NCBI RefSeq assembly: GCF_022376445.1
Contig: NW_025955642.1
Span: 1-16,915 of the forward strand
Reading direction: 5' to 3'
From: Fomitopsis serialis
Lineage: Eukaryota; Basidiomycota; Agaricomycetes; Polyporales; Fomitopsidaceae
DNA: 16,915 nt
Below, in pieces: positions 1-10,760 of this stretch. Below the pieces are notes generated by a model, which saw nothing but the letters and a program-made list of their open reading frames with translations, was not told where the DNA came from and ran no database searches. The translations under genes were made by a program, and so were the position numbers. The number at the start of each line of letters is the position of its first letter. Positions within the stretch are counted from its first letter, which is position 1.

Positions 1-1071
1 TTTGATCAAGAGGGCGCTCAACAGCTGAAGCGACACCTTGTCGGCACCGGAAAGTACATTGGCACCGGAGGTAGTCCGTCCTTGTATCACACTGCCTCCG
101 CTAACACATGAGCAGAGCTTTACGTCGCTTTCACATATCGCGGCATCCCGTAAGTTGCTGTCTCAAGCTCAATCATTCCACGGATGTTCATCATGACCAG
201 ATCACAGCTAGTTGACTTCGAGTTGAAGGATGGTTAGTCGCGGCTGTATGATTGTCAACCTTGGATCTTCAACATATCGTCTGGGTTTGATCAGGTCCCG
301 AGCCACTGCTGAATTGGGTCCTGCAGTACTTCTCCGAGGGGACGTCTCCGCTGCGCGCAACAACTAGCATGGAGGCAATGCGCAACGCTGTGTTAGTCAC
401 AGATAAGATGCCACTAGTCCTCCAGCACGATGGTCACTCCCGGACGGTTGTTGGCTGCGAGCGTTGTCCTGATAATTCTATCAACCTCCTAGTCTTCGAT
501 CCATCAAGGTCGGTGCTCTGTATGATCTCGCCTCCGTCGACTCACTCCTGATGTGGCGCAGACACATTCAAGCGGACATACGCGCTGCGGGGTTGTCCAA
601 TTGGAAGCACGGGTCTGCGACGGCGGACAATCTTGACACACTGAGCGATCCACAAAGGCATGCTTCGGCGTCGAAGGTGCTGCATGAGGTCGTGCATCCC
701 ATGCGAGCTTTGAAAGCCCACCACAAACGGAAAGCGGAGGATTCCCCGAGGGACCCATCGGCGAAGAAGCAACGAGGGAGCCATGCGCACAACGATCATG
801 ATGACGACCCACATACTTACGACGGCGGTGGATGGACGATCGTCGACCAACCCCCTTCTGCACCGGACACGGGTAAAGTCCTTAATGTGTTCAGGCTAGG
901 TCTGAATCGTCTCAAGTAAGGATGTCGCGCTGCATTACTCGGATGCCCTTTACTAATGACAGGTGTAGACGAAAGAACAAGTACCAGATCCTGTATTTCC
1001 CCCTCACTGAACCGCTCAACGAAGAGCAGCGCTGGTCTAGACGCGATCTCACTTGTCTTAAGGTTGTATAG
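1..1071 (+). CDS. C78-family cysteine peptidase (ZUP1/Mug105-like deubiquitinase), 3' part
   Basis: The 5' end lies outside the window. Six exons join in frame: 1-70, 116-149, 201-232, 295-508, 562-915 and 969-1071, with introns of 45-62 nt. Exons 1-3 encode a GTGKYIGTGELYVAF...LVDFE stretch typical of the family. Exon 4 has the core LQHDGHSRTVVG (His codons 426-428 and 435-437) followed by LLVFDPSR, with the Asp codon at 498-500. The last exon gives KRKNKYQILYFPL, the usual C-terminal strand. The catalytic Cys must lie upstream. Known family members cut ubiquitin or UFM1 conjugates. The QHxGHSRT plus FDPS form resembles ZUP1/Mug105 rather than UFM1 proteases, which use a D-P-H motif, so K63-ubiquitin chain cleavage is the inferred role. 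Between the Asp and the C-terminal strand is an insertion of roughly 100 residues rich in Lys/Arg, His and Asp, with KRKAEDSPRDPSAKKQRG resembling a bipartite nuclear signal. Family assignment is firm; substrate is inference. Confidence 0.85.
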
Positions 1072-1558
1072 TGTCCTGGACAGTTTTCTTCTTGCTTTTA
1101 TGCTACGATCGAGTGATTTCTGGATCTTAGACTATTTCCCTCCCTGCGAACCGGGTGAGCTACGGGTGTACATGGACTATCTGATAGAGTAATATGTACA
1201 GTAAATATCTTGCATTCCTGCATAACTCGTACTGTAACGCGTCGAACACAATCAGCAAGTGGGCTCTTCTTGCGCCCCGGGCCTCCTTAGGCAACGAACC
1301 GATAGCTGCAGGTGCCTCCTCCTATCAGTCCTTCCGTCAGATCCGCAGGCAGGCTTAGGAGGCCGCTGCGAAACCCTCATGTAACAACGTACCCCTGAGG
1401 TCTTCATTGTTCCTGTCGACCCTGATCCGCGTCGTCGAGACAGGTGTACTCCGCACGCCATCTGCGACTACCCGTAATTACATGTGCCACAACGACTACC
1501 ATCGACTACACCAGACATGGGAGCATGACCGCGAAGTTGCTGGGTGACTGAGTACCTT
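1072..1558. other. Convergent intergenic region, no gene seen
   Basis: This is the space between the stop codons of the C78 peptidase (+) and the helicase (-), so it should hold both 3'UTRs and polyadenylation sites. AT-rich stretches around 1190-1215 (TAATATGTACAGTAAATATC) could serve as 3'-end signals. Short open frames exist, for example 1252-1461 on the minus strand, but none shows a recognisable motif or splice-linked continuation. Confidence 0.5.
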
Positions 1559-4500
1559 TCAAGACGACAGTCCGTCGTTGTCTAGTAGTGCCAACATCGC
1601 CCGCACCACCGGGTTACCCAAGCCTACGTCAAGCATGGTACCTTCATCTATACATCGCTTCAATTGCACGTCGAGAAGTCGGCTGTTTCCGGGGCCGTCA
1701 GAACACCAGGCAGGCGGACAATAATTTGACGTACCGTAACTGGTTGACGAGTACGCCAATACGGGGCCAGGCTTTGAGTTTCACGAAAGCGCCCCTTGTA
1801 CCTATCGTAAGGCCACCTCCGATATGGTTCACAGTGACGGGTCCGCCAAACAGGAGAAGGGCATAGATCGGGACCTCGAAGTCGTGATTATGAGAGAGAC
1901 AAGCGGTATGAAGAGTAAGGCACCAACCTCAGTAGCATCTCTCAAGAAGACCTTGCTTGTTGCTTGTTTCTGGAAGTAGGCCGCAAACGGCGCACGCCAC
2001 GCTGCCTCGCTGAAGAGGACAGATGAAGGGTGCACGAAGATCCTCTCACCGCCTTTCAGGTCGTACAGCCGGTACTCACGAGCAGTGTTATCGCGCTGCA
2101 CCGTGCCTGCTTGAACGCGGTCAAACTTGACAGCCGACCGTGGCAGCACAGCGCGGGCAACCTGTGGCCAGAGCGCGCCCAGGATCACCGCTTTGAGCAA
2201 GTTTTCGTGAGCGGAATTCGCGTTCAACGAGGGATCGTGCATTCTGGCTGAAGGCGGGACAAAGCCGAGCTCAACAAGAGAAGCGAAGAAATCTTGCTTC
2301 AGAGAGGTGACATCACGGATCGTGGACGGCGCAATGAAGTTCTGCAGGAGGGAAAGAGATATGATCACCGAAGAGTCTTATGTAGATGTGTACCCCGCGT
2401 ACCTCCTCGCAGAAGGCTCGTATGTTGTGTTGTGATCTTCCTTCGTCGCGTAGGCGGAGACACTCGTCGTATGCATGCATATCGGTTAACAAGTCGCTGT
2501 TACCTGTAGCGAAGCGAGCCCGAGCCCTGCCCAACTGTGAGAGACATTCCGTGCGAAAGCTGGAAACTTACTGTGTGGCTTCGTCCCTTCTCTCCATCGG
2601 ACTCACGAACAAAGGTTTCGAAGACAGCATGGCCGCTATCGTTAGTGTTGGTCCCAAGCACTGGAAGATGGTGCCTAGGATCATCATCTGGACGGCGTGA
2701 GCCACATATATAATCCGGGTGCAATGACTGTTGTACCTTTCCAAGCCTCAGATCGACGGGCAGCATAGCCTGTAATGTGTCACCGTCTGCAATTTCTTGG
2801 GAAAGAACAAGGTCTCGCGTACCATGTGTCGTCCCAGTGGTGTAAGCTCACCATCGGTCTCGACAGCCCCTAGATCCTCGAGAGTGGATAAAGCAGCATC
2901 GATTGCGGTCAGTTCTGGCGGGTCGATGGCACGAGCTAGGAACGTCTGAAGGTCGGATGCAACGTCATGGTTGACCTGATCGGTATTAAAGCGCGTGAAA
3001 CACACCTTCACATCATTGTGGACTACCTTGACCGTCAGTGCGATGCTGTCCAGGGAGACTCGTTGGATCTCCGGTATAGGGAACGCTGCCATCTTCCGCT
3101 CTTGTAGCCTGGTAAACAGCTTGTAACATATGCCGGGCTGAGTGCGGCCTGCACGACCTCTGCGCTGCTTGGCGGCTGCGCGGGTCACCCATTGTTCCTC
3201 AAGGCTGGTCAAGCTCCGCTGTGGATCGTAGCGCGTCTCCTTGACTTTCCCGCAATCCACCACGTATATAATGTCGTCGATAGTGATAGATGTCTGGCCA
3301 TCATGAATGTGAGTTATGCGGTAAGCTGCAGAGCGCGGCAAGTCTCACCTCTGCCACATTGGTGGCTGCGACGACTTTCCAGCCTTTAACAGGTGCGAAG
3401 ACACGGCGCTGTTCTTCATTGGACAGGTTGGCGTGCAGGGGTAGTACGTGCGTCTCTGGGATACTCCGAAGTTTATCTGTGCATTGTCGAATCTCCTGTA
3501 CTCCAGGCAAGAAGATAAGAATGCCTCCTCGCTTTTCTGAGGTCGTGACGATGTGTTTAGTGAGAGCATATATGAGCTTCGAAATATTAGCCGGACATCC
3601 GTGGTTGAAAAAATGACGATGTCACATACGTCGAAGTCGATTCGATCCGAGCGACTGATAGCTTGAATGGCCTGCGCAGTTTCATCGTCGACGCCCGTCG
3701 CGACAAGATCGTCATGAAGCTTCTTGCCCTCTTCTTCAGCTTCCTTGCCCTTCTTTGTGCGCCCCGACGCAGAGGGACGATAGCCGATATGAGCCATAAA
3801 GTCTTCGAGATATCTGAACCCATGTTTTCTAGCTATCCACGACATGGGAGGGAGTTGCTTACCTATCCTCCACTGGATGTGTGAATCCCGGTATTGTTAG
3901 CAAAGGAGCGCCGTCAAAGTATTTAACAAAAATGTCGTGATTGATCGTTGCAGACATGAGGATTACTTTGAGCTTCGGATGCGTTCGCAATAGCTCCTTC
4001 AGCTCGAGCAGGAGGAAGTCACCGTCGACCGAACGCTCATGGACCTGTAGTTAAATATGAAGTCAGTGACCCGACCATACTTCTAATGCCCAGCAACGTA
4101 CCTCATCCACGACTACATGCGTCACATCCTTCAGCCTGTTGCCTGCACCTAGACGTCGCAAGACAACACCAGTCGTACAGAACAGCAGTTTCGTTCTGTG
4201 ATCCTGCTTGCTCTCGCCACGGATAGCGTATCCCACAGAACCGTCTTCCAGGCGTTCTGCGGAGACTCGGGCAGCGACGCCAATCGCCGATAGCCTACGC
4301 GGCTGAGTTACAATAATCGATGCGCTGGATCCATGGCCGCCGAGAATTAACGAGTCCAACACGAATTGAGGAACTGCATGTCAACTATAAGAAGAAGACA
4401 GAATCGGCAGCCCGTGCGAACATACGTTGGGTCGTCTTCCCGCAACCTGCGTGTCATGGATCAGTAACTGCGTCTCCTCCGGCACGGAACCGGCTCAGCG

Positions 4501-6509
4501 CTCACCTGTCTCTCCCACTACCACAACACACCTGTTCCTCTCTAGCGCATCCAGAAATTGGTCTCGAGCTGCAAATGCGGGAAGCTTCTGTCGTCCAGCA
4601 AGTATTTGTAGATATTTGTTGGTCTTGGTGAGTTGCGTGAACTCTTCCTTGACGCGGGCATCTGAACGATCGTCCTGCTTCCGCCCGACGCGCTTCCGCC
4701 GGCCGCTGCGTTTCTCGGCACCAGGAGTACCCCTCGCTTCTTCTTCGACCGAGGTATATTGCGATACGCTGGGCGTGAGATTCTGCAGAATAGTAGCCAT
4801 GTCGGGAGGACCCGAGTCCTCGACCGAGATCCACTCTTCCTCCAAGAGTCGGACAGCACCCATGATGAAGCTCTCGTCCTCCTCTGGCAGCAGACCGTCC
4901 TTGAGAGCCACCAGTAGTCTCGAGACCAGGTGCAGACGGATGTAAGCGGGCACGGATGAAGATGCGACATACATCGCAGGAGGGTAATCATGTCGGAACT
5001 TGCCATCAGACGACGGGACAATGATGAGTCTGAAGGGAGCGCAGGGCAAGGGAACCACCAACTCGTTGTTCTCGGACCTGTGCGCACCGAGAGCCTCCAA
5101 TTCATCCCCGTCGAGGCTTTCGAAATGCTTCGCGGAAGATCGCCCTTGCGACAGGCCAGTCCAGTCATCGCCGAGCAGGCGTCGGTTCAGCGCCGACACA
5201 AGGAGCTCCCAGTCACTGGCTACCGTCTCGTCTGCCATGCACTCCTTCACGATATGAGCAGGCCATCCGCATTCTTTGACGGCCTTCTCTTCGGCCCAAC
5301 GCATTTTGAGATCAGTGGTCCCTGCATGCGCTGCGGTGACGAAGGAGTTCGAGGAATTGAGAGCAGGCAAGAAACGTTGGGGGAGATCGCATTCGGGCAC
5401 TTGCAGAATGAGGTACTCGATGCATGCCTGCAAAGGTGGATTCTCCCGTAATAAAGTGGCAGCGATCGGAGATGTCTGTGAGAGCGCCGTTATGGCATTA
5501 CGTGCCTGTACAGGCTTGAAGCCCAGTACACTGAGTTGCTGGAGAAGTTGCTGAGCGTCTTCAACAGGGATGACAGGGGGAACAGCGTCCTCTGATTCTG
5601 GATACAACGCGATTGCCTAACGCATCGACTTCAGTAACGTGGTCGCGGAGGCGGTAACCGTCGTACCTTTTTGATACTGTCTTCGACCAGTTCGCGCAAG
5701 GATCCAGCCATTTTTGCCTCCGGAGCATTCTCAAATTCTCGGGAACCATGCTTGACGTCTCTTGATGCGCCACCCTCGGATGAGGTCGCTTCTCTCCTTT
5801 GGGCAACCTTGGTCTGGCGGTCGTCGACCGCTCTGCGAGCCGCGAAAGGGTCTGCGTCGTACATCCATTTCTGATGCTCTGGAACGTTCTTGTGCTCAGC
5901 AGCCAGCGCGTTCCAGTAGTCCCGCGGCCCAGCAGGCAGCACTCGATTCAGCTGAATCCCATTACAAACCTAATCAAATCGGACGTATCCGCGACTGTCC
6001 ATTTATGAAACAAGACATACTGACGCGATACAGCGCATATGTCGCACCCCAGTGACGGGCTTCGAGCGCACTAGGTAGGACGTAGGGCGGATGGGGCTCC
6101 AGACGAACGGATTCTTTGTTAGATGTTTTCTTGTTGACTCTACTCAGGGTGACCGCAAAAGAATAGCCGTCTACTTGTTTGCGCTGGAGAGGACAGTACA
6201 ATAAGTTGTCATGTTACTAGAACGATGCTCAAACTTACTGTGTCGACGACTGGCTTCTCCCAGCCATTCTTCTGACATCTAGAGAAAGAGATGTAAGCAG
6301 AGAGAATTGTTCGCCGAACACTGCTTATAAGCTTGAAAAGCTACCGACCTCTCATTCAGTAGACTGAGAGGGTACTTGGATCCCGGAGGGAAAAGCGGCT
6401 TGTCGTCAGTGTTTGGGGTGGCAGGCTGTACGACGGGTGCCTTGGACGCTTTCGAAGACGCTTTGGAGGAATTCCCGGCATTCCCGGACTTGACGATACC
6501 TCGACGCAT
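1559..6509 (-). CDS. DHX57: DEAH-box RNA helicase, DHX57/Ucp12/YLR419W type
   Basis: Seventeen exons join in frame with no break: 6509-6349, 6278-6239, 6183-6025, 5969-5667, 5616-4506, 4446-4426, 4373-4102, 4044-3863, 3813-3630, 3576-3349, 3293-2823, 2769-2737, 2687-2572, 2526-2403, 2341-1928, 1874-1735 and 1682-1559, giving about 1360 aa. In order: a Ser/Lys-rich N-terminus, a VDGYSFAVTLSRVNKK...ALEARHWGATYALYR module, a UBA-like segment (about 235-300), an RWD domain (about 396-500), then the helicase core. Motif I is GETGCGKTTQ (589-598), Ia TQPRR, II DEVH (688-691), III SAT (720-722), V ATNVAETSITIDD, and VI QRRGRAGR (930-937). HA2 and OB-fold regions follow (VYALLLFGG-type C-terminus). 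Family members are ATP-driven RNA helicases tied to translation or RNA remodelling. ATG 6509 is the first in-frame Met; a further upstream exon cannot be ruled out. I saw no CCCH zinc finger, unlike animal DHX57. Confidence 0.93.
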
Positions 6510-7146
6510 AAAAGAGCTGCAGACCAGATCGCTGCGCCCAGGGTCGTCGCCAGTGTTCTTTATGATAGAGCCCTGGGATGGTGGCTGGAATCAATGACGA
6601 AACGCTCGCCGAGTCGATTTCCCGACTCCTTTGCGGAGATCGCCGACTGCCTCATCCTCACACTGCATCCAAAGCACAAGGAGCCTGCTTTGGTGACGAA
6701 AACAACGGTCGAAGATGCATAAGTATCAAATGATTTCGATGGCGGGACTCGACGAAGCGGAGAAGAAGTGCATATTTTCCGGCCTTACCACGAAGGACTC
6801 AGATGGGAACCCAGCGTGACGACTCAGGACACTGTCATGAAGGAAGTTGATGGTCTCATGTCGCAGTTTTGAGGGTGCGGGCGAGAGGGACTCGGAGACC
6901 TGAAGCTTCAAGGAGGGGAACGATCTCCGACTCTGCCTTGTTGTAATTTGTGATGATATCACTTTGACGCGACTCAGCATCGAATGCGAATGCAACGCGA
7001 GTCGGAATGCACCGCCAGCGTGATAACGTGAAATGGCAGATCAAAGTCTGTGAGTCTAGTGAACATCCTATGGCTACATTGTGAGGCCTGCGTCCATCAA
7101 TGATTCATACGGAGCGATGACTGCCCCGGCGCCACATCAGTACATC
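6510..7146. other. Intergenic region between TFB3 stop and helicase start; no supported gene
   Basis: This should hold the TFB3 3'UTR and the promoter and 5'UTR of the helicase, both on the minus strand. There are short open frames on both strands (minus 6856-7044 and 6726-6995; plus from about 6595 to 6723), but none has a recognisable domain, and I could not link them by convincing splice sites. I make no gene call here. Confidence 0.45.
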
Positions 7147-8482
7147 CTACCCGCCGGAGGACCCAGTATCCTGTGTCGACAAACCCTGCAGAGGCATTAT
7201 TTCAAGTCCGGCTACAGCTGATCGCAATGCACGCTCCCATGCCTCCTCGACGCGATACCCACCAGCCCTCATGATGCCATCCCTGTCGCGCCTCACCGCC
7301 TCGCTCGCCGGATCATCGTAGTCGTCTCTGAGGACGAACTTGTCCTCGTACGTGTACCAGTCATCCTGAAGCGGCACGTGCGGCACATCCGCGACGACGC
7401 TCTGCACCGTGCGCGAGCGCTGCAGACGCGCGTTCGCGAGGGCGGACGAGGACTGTCGTGCATTGGAGCGACGGAGGGCGTCGGCGCGCGAGCGGGCGAT
7501 GAGCTTCGCGGCGTCCTTGTCGCTCGTCTCGAGCTTGTCGATGATCTCGCGCCGCTCCTTCTCGCGCTCTTCGCGCTCCTCGTCCTCGAGCCGCTTCTGC
7601 TCGAACGCCCGCTGCTCGCGTTCCTGGCGCTCGGCGTCCTCTTGCTCCTTGAGGTACTTGTGGTACTGCTCTTCCCGTTGAATGTTGAGCTCGATGAGCG
7701 CGGCGTTCTCTTGGCGGTATGCGACTATCCGTGCTTCGGTTTCAGGTATGTCAATGTTGTGAATCAGATTGAATGCTGTGGAGGGCCGGCGAGATCGTTC
7801 AGCGGTGTGTCAGCATACACTGGCATTGATGCACACTTACTGATGTCCTCAACTTCCTCCAAATAATCGTTGTACGAGCGGAGATCAGTAAAGTCTTCTC
7901 TACGCTTGTTGAATCTGAAACCGCGGGTCAGCAGACAGAGTCACGGTGAATTGCAAGCGTTACTCTTTGGCCATTCGTCTTCTGACAGCAACCTCCTTCT
8001 CTACGCCGAGGTCTTCAAAGGTCTGCGGCGTGAACGCAAGTTTACGCAGGATCTTGTTGCAGATCGGACAAGGCGCTGGCCCAAGCGTAAACAGTCGGTC
8101 AATGCAAGACTCACACCTGTGATCACGAATATGCGTTAGATCCAGGTCGTCTAGCCCACGATGCTCCTACATTTTGTGGTAGCACGCGCTTACCAGGAGC
8201 CGCAGCTTCGGGTTGAGGTACCTGTCTGACTTGCATACCGGACATGTATCGTCCATGGACTGAAGGGCGTGAAAGCGTCAGACGTCTCGGTTGGACCATA
8301 GCATTCTTGCTCACCGAGTACTCTGATACTCTTCCTGATGCATCCTTCACTCCCCCTCCGAAGACTGTGCTGGAGGTACTCTGGATCTGCGGTGTACTTG
8401 TCCGAGTGCTGCTGCTTGTAGAGGCACCTCCCTTCCGAATGACTGTCCCACGCAGCCAGCTACCTGGTGCAGATCGAGACAT
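7147..8482 (-). CDS. TFB3: TFIIH/CAK subunit Tfb3 (MAT1), RING finger protein
   Basis: Five exons join in frame: 8482-8315, 8259-8171, 8116-7964, 7914-7841 and 7775-7147, giving 370 aa with introns of 49-65 nt. Residues 62-105 form a C3HC4 RING: C62-P-V-C65, C82-Y-H84, C87-E-S-C90 and C102-P-I-C105. The segment after it (ILRKLAFTPQTFED, VEKEVAVRRRM, FNKRREDFTDLRSYNDYLEEVEDI) matches the MAT1 core closely. Next comes a long charged coiled coil rich in Glu, Arg and Gln, then an acidic/Tyr-rich tail. The protein bridges CDK7/Kin28 and cyclin H to core TFIIH in the nucleus, for RNA polymerase II CTD phosphorylation and repair. An N-terminal Ser/Thr-rich extension of 57 residues precedes the RING; yeast Tfb3 starts only about a dozen residues before it, so ATG 8256 (Met58) is an alternative start. 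Length is slightly above the usual 310-320 aa. Confidence 0.94.
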
Positions 8483-8777
8483 TGCTGTTCTATAGTAGCA
8501 AGGCGGATTACTCGTGGAATGTTTGACAGGCAGACAGTCTGAGTACGGTCTCAAGATCGTTGTTATTGTGTGAGAGGTAGGCTCAGGTAGCTTGTGGCTG
8601 GGACAGACGCTCACAGCGTGTGTTTGTGCTGACAAATCCTGCTTCAGTCAACTGCCGTATATGGAAATCATACTACACGCAAGATGTGTGTTCTTGGTCA
8701 TCCTCGACGACGAGAACCCATAATATGATGAGACAGCCAGCTGCGTTGCCTGACAATCGTATCCACGTCACTGTGGA
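8483..8777. promoter_or_regulatory. Divergent promoter region between TFB3 and the dioxygenase
   Basis: A 295-bp gap separates two start codons pointing away from each other, so it probably carries both promoters and both 5'UTRs. I see no clear TATA box or other named element. The in-frame extension of the TFB3 first exon up to about 8635 has low-complexity, unconserved-looking sequence and is more likely 5'UTR. Confidence 0.5.
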
Positions 8778-10087
8778 ATGTCCCTTAAAGCCTTCCTCTT
8801 TCTCCTAGTGCTCTCCGTCACGTCAGCGAGCATCCTGTTTAGACTACCTCTTAGTCGCATCTTCCCCTCGCTCGCTCTCCGGACAATGACCACCAACGGG
8901 ACACATTCATCGCTGCCAAAGACGCAGGCCGAATGGCGCAAGGCACTGGATGAGCTTCCCTCTACGCCGAACGACATTCCAGCGTTCTTTTTCGGACATG
9001 GCTCGCCCATGCTGGCGTTCCCAGAGTCGGACGCGCGGGGGAACCTTGTAACGGAGCATATGGGACCGAAGGGCCCCTTGGCCACGTTCCTGCGGGACTT
9101 CGGGCCCGCGCTGCTCAAGAAGTACCAGCCCAAGGGCATCGTTGTATTTAGCGCGCACTGGGAGACAGCAGGGGAGCGTGTCGGTACGTTCCTGATCTAC
9201 ACCTCGCTGTGCAGGTATGCATCTGACAGGATCGGCCAGTCACTGATTATGGAGACTCGAACCCCCTGTTGTACGACTATTATGGCTTCCAGCCTGCCCT
9301 GTATGAGCTCAAGTTCAGCTCCCGTGGTGATCATGCGCTCTCGCAGCGCGTTCTTCAGCTGTACAAGGAGGTCAGCACAGCATACTCGTTTCGTGAGATC
9401 TGTGATCCACGCTAATTTACGCTTGATTTCCGCTACCGCCAGGCTGGTCAGCTAGCCCGAACAACCTCTAGATTGGAGGCACGAGGCGAAGATGGCCGCG
9501 GCTTTTCCGGTCCTGGGCTTGACCATGGCGTTTTCGTGCCCTTCCGACTGATGTTTGGGGAAGATTTTTTGGATGTGCCTATCGTGCAAGTATCGATTGA
9601 CTCGAGCCTGAGCCCGGAGAAGAATTGGGCAGTTGGCAAGACGGTCGAAGCTCTCAGGTTGGCGCTCAATTTGTTCTCCTCCAAATTGGTCTGAGATGCT
9701 CTTATCACTCCATAGGCGAGAGGGCATTCTCGTCATATCGGGTGGTCTGGTGGTGCACAACTTGCGGGACTTTTCGTCGTTTGCGGAAAAGAGTGCCGGG
9801 GTGCTGGTGAGAGAATTCGACCGAGCCATTCTCGATGCCGTCACGCTGTCCGACGTGAGTGCTTCGAGCCCTTCCCGCTTATTGTCTGTCCGACCGGCTG
9901 CTTTTCGCAGGCCAACGCGAGGAAGGAGGCGATGATCAGGCTTCCGCAACACCCGGGCTTCCGCGCTGCACATCCTCGTGCAGAGCACTTTGTTCCGCTG
10001 TATGTCGCGGCGGGCGCCGGAGGGGAGGGGAGAGCGCGGGTCGTGGCTGCTATATACGGGGCTCCCACGATTGCGTTTGGACTGTAA
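8778..10087 (+). CDS. Class III extradiol ring-cleavage dioxygenase (LigB/DODA family)
   Basis: Five exons join in frame: 8778-9183, 9240-9370, 9443-9657, 9716-9854 and 9911-10087, giving 355 aa. Family motifs are clear: FFFGHGSPML (H74), VVFSAHWET (H127), VTDYGD...PLLYDYYGF, GLDHGVFVP (H207), DVPIVQVSI, and LVISGGLVVHNLRDF (H265). The His residues of the first two and the later His pair are the expected Zn(II)/Fe(II) ligands and catalytic base. The C-terminus ends in EHFVPLYVAAGA...APTIAFGL, also typical. Enzymes of this group open catechol-type rings, such as 4,5-DOPA dioxygenases giving betalamic-acid-type products; the substrate here is unknown. Usual length is about 270-300 aa; the excess is an N-terminal hydrophobic stretch (residues 1-35). 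An in-frame Met37 at 8886 would give a cytosolic form of ordinary length. Neighbours do not suggest a pathway. Confidence 0.93.
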
Positions 10088-10572
10088 GAGACTAGTGTGT
10101 GTCGTCGTACGTTAGCTGGAACAATGTGTTATGTTTGCGCGCCTTGGACGGCGTTGGACGCCAGACGGCTGCGCTCGAGGCGGTGGCGGAAACGAGCAGC
10201 CCGAGGGATCGGACGCGGGCCGCGCGCCGATCGCGTCGAACGTGGTCACGTGGATGAGTTGCCACGCGGATCTGGCGTAGGACCGCGCTCGGGAAGCGGC
10301 GAGAAAACGAAGGGCAGCCACCGGGCCAAGTGCAGCGGCTGCAGCCTCCTTCGCTTCGCGTCCCGACCTGCTCCAGTACTTTACGCCAGACCTCCGCGCA
10401 GCGCGCACACCCCCGCCCGCCCGTTCCCCGCCCGCCTGCAAGCTCGTCTGGCACGCGTCGCCGCGGTTTCCCTCTCCCCGAGATCTACACAGGAGCCCGC
10501 AGACACTGCCCTTGATCCCGGCGCCGTCCTCCCACTCGTCTGAGTCCGCTTGCACCTCCGCCCCATCTCCGG

Positions 10573-10579
10573 TATAAAA
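10573..10579 (+). promoter_or_regulatory. TATA box of the PKA catalytic subunit gene
   Basis: TATAAAA sits in an otherwise GC- and C-rich setting, about 182 bp before the kinase ATG. With a transcription start some 30-60 bp downstream (10605-10640), it would place the predicted 5'UTR intron directly inside the leader. Position and sequence are seen; the function is inferred. Confidence 0.6.
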
Positions 10580-10636
10580 CCCCATCCCCTGATGCATGCA
10601 CTGCGCCCTACGTCGTCACCCGTAATCCTCGTCTAG

Positions 10637-10723
10637 GTGAGCGCGTACCCGCCACACGTGTTTGCGTCGGAGATCCTCCTCGTCCTAATACCGCCTGTCC
10701 AGCCGCCTAACCCAGGCGAGCAG
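10637..10723 (+). other. Probable 5'UTR intron of the PKA gene
   Basis: A GTGAGC donor at 10637 and a GAGCAG acceptor ending at 10723 bound 87 nt, with a CTAAC-type branch sequence at about 10707-10711, the right distance before the acceptor. It lies between the TATA box and the ATG at 10761. Fungal signalling genes often carry leader introns; transcript data would settle it. Confidence 0.45.
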
Positions 10724-10760
10724 GCGTTTGTTTAGCCAAGTCATTAATAGACCGGGGACG

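Larger units (their letters stand above)
10088..10760 (+). promoter_or_regulatory. GC-rich upstream region of the PKA catalytic subunit gene
   Basis: About 670 bp separates the dioxygenase stop from the kinase ATG. It is strongly GC-rich from about 10130 to 10560, then becomes C/T-rich, as in many fungal promoters. Visible elements: CACGTG palindromes at 10247-10252 and 10655-10660, a TATAAAA box at 10573-10579, and a likely 5'UTR intron. The open frames on both strands here are long only because GC-rich DNA has few stops; none encodes a recognisable protein. Confidence 0.6.

Noticed and set aside
7378..7866. Plus-strand frame of 162 residues with a Leu-rich, membrane-like part
   Set aside because: It is the antisense of the TFB3 coiled coil; Glu codons read as Leu on the other strand. 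It also crosses TFB3 exon and intron borders.
10097..10597. Long open frames on both strands upstream of the PKA gene (148 and 161 residues)
   Set aside because: They overlap each other in several frames, are Arg/Ala/Pro-rich as expected for random GC-rich DNA, match no family and lie over the promoter.
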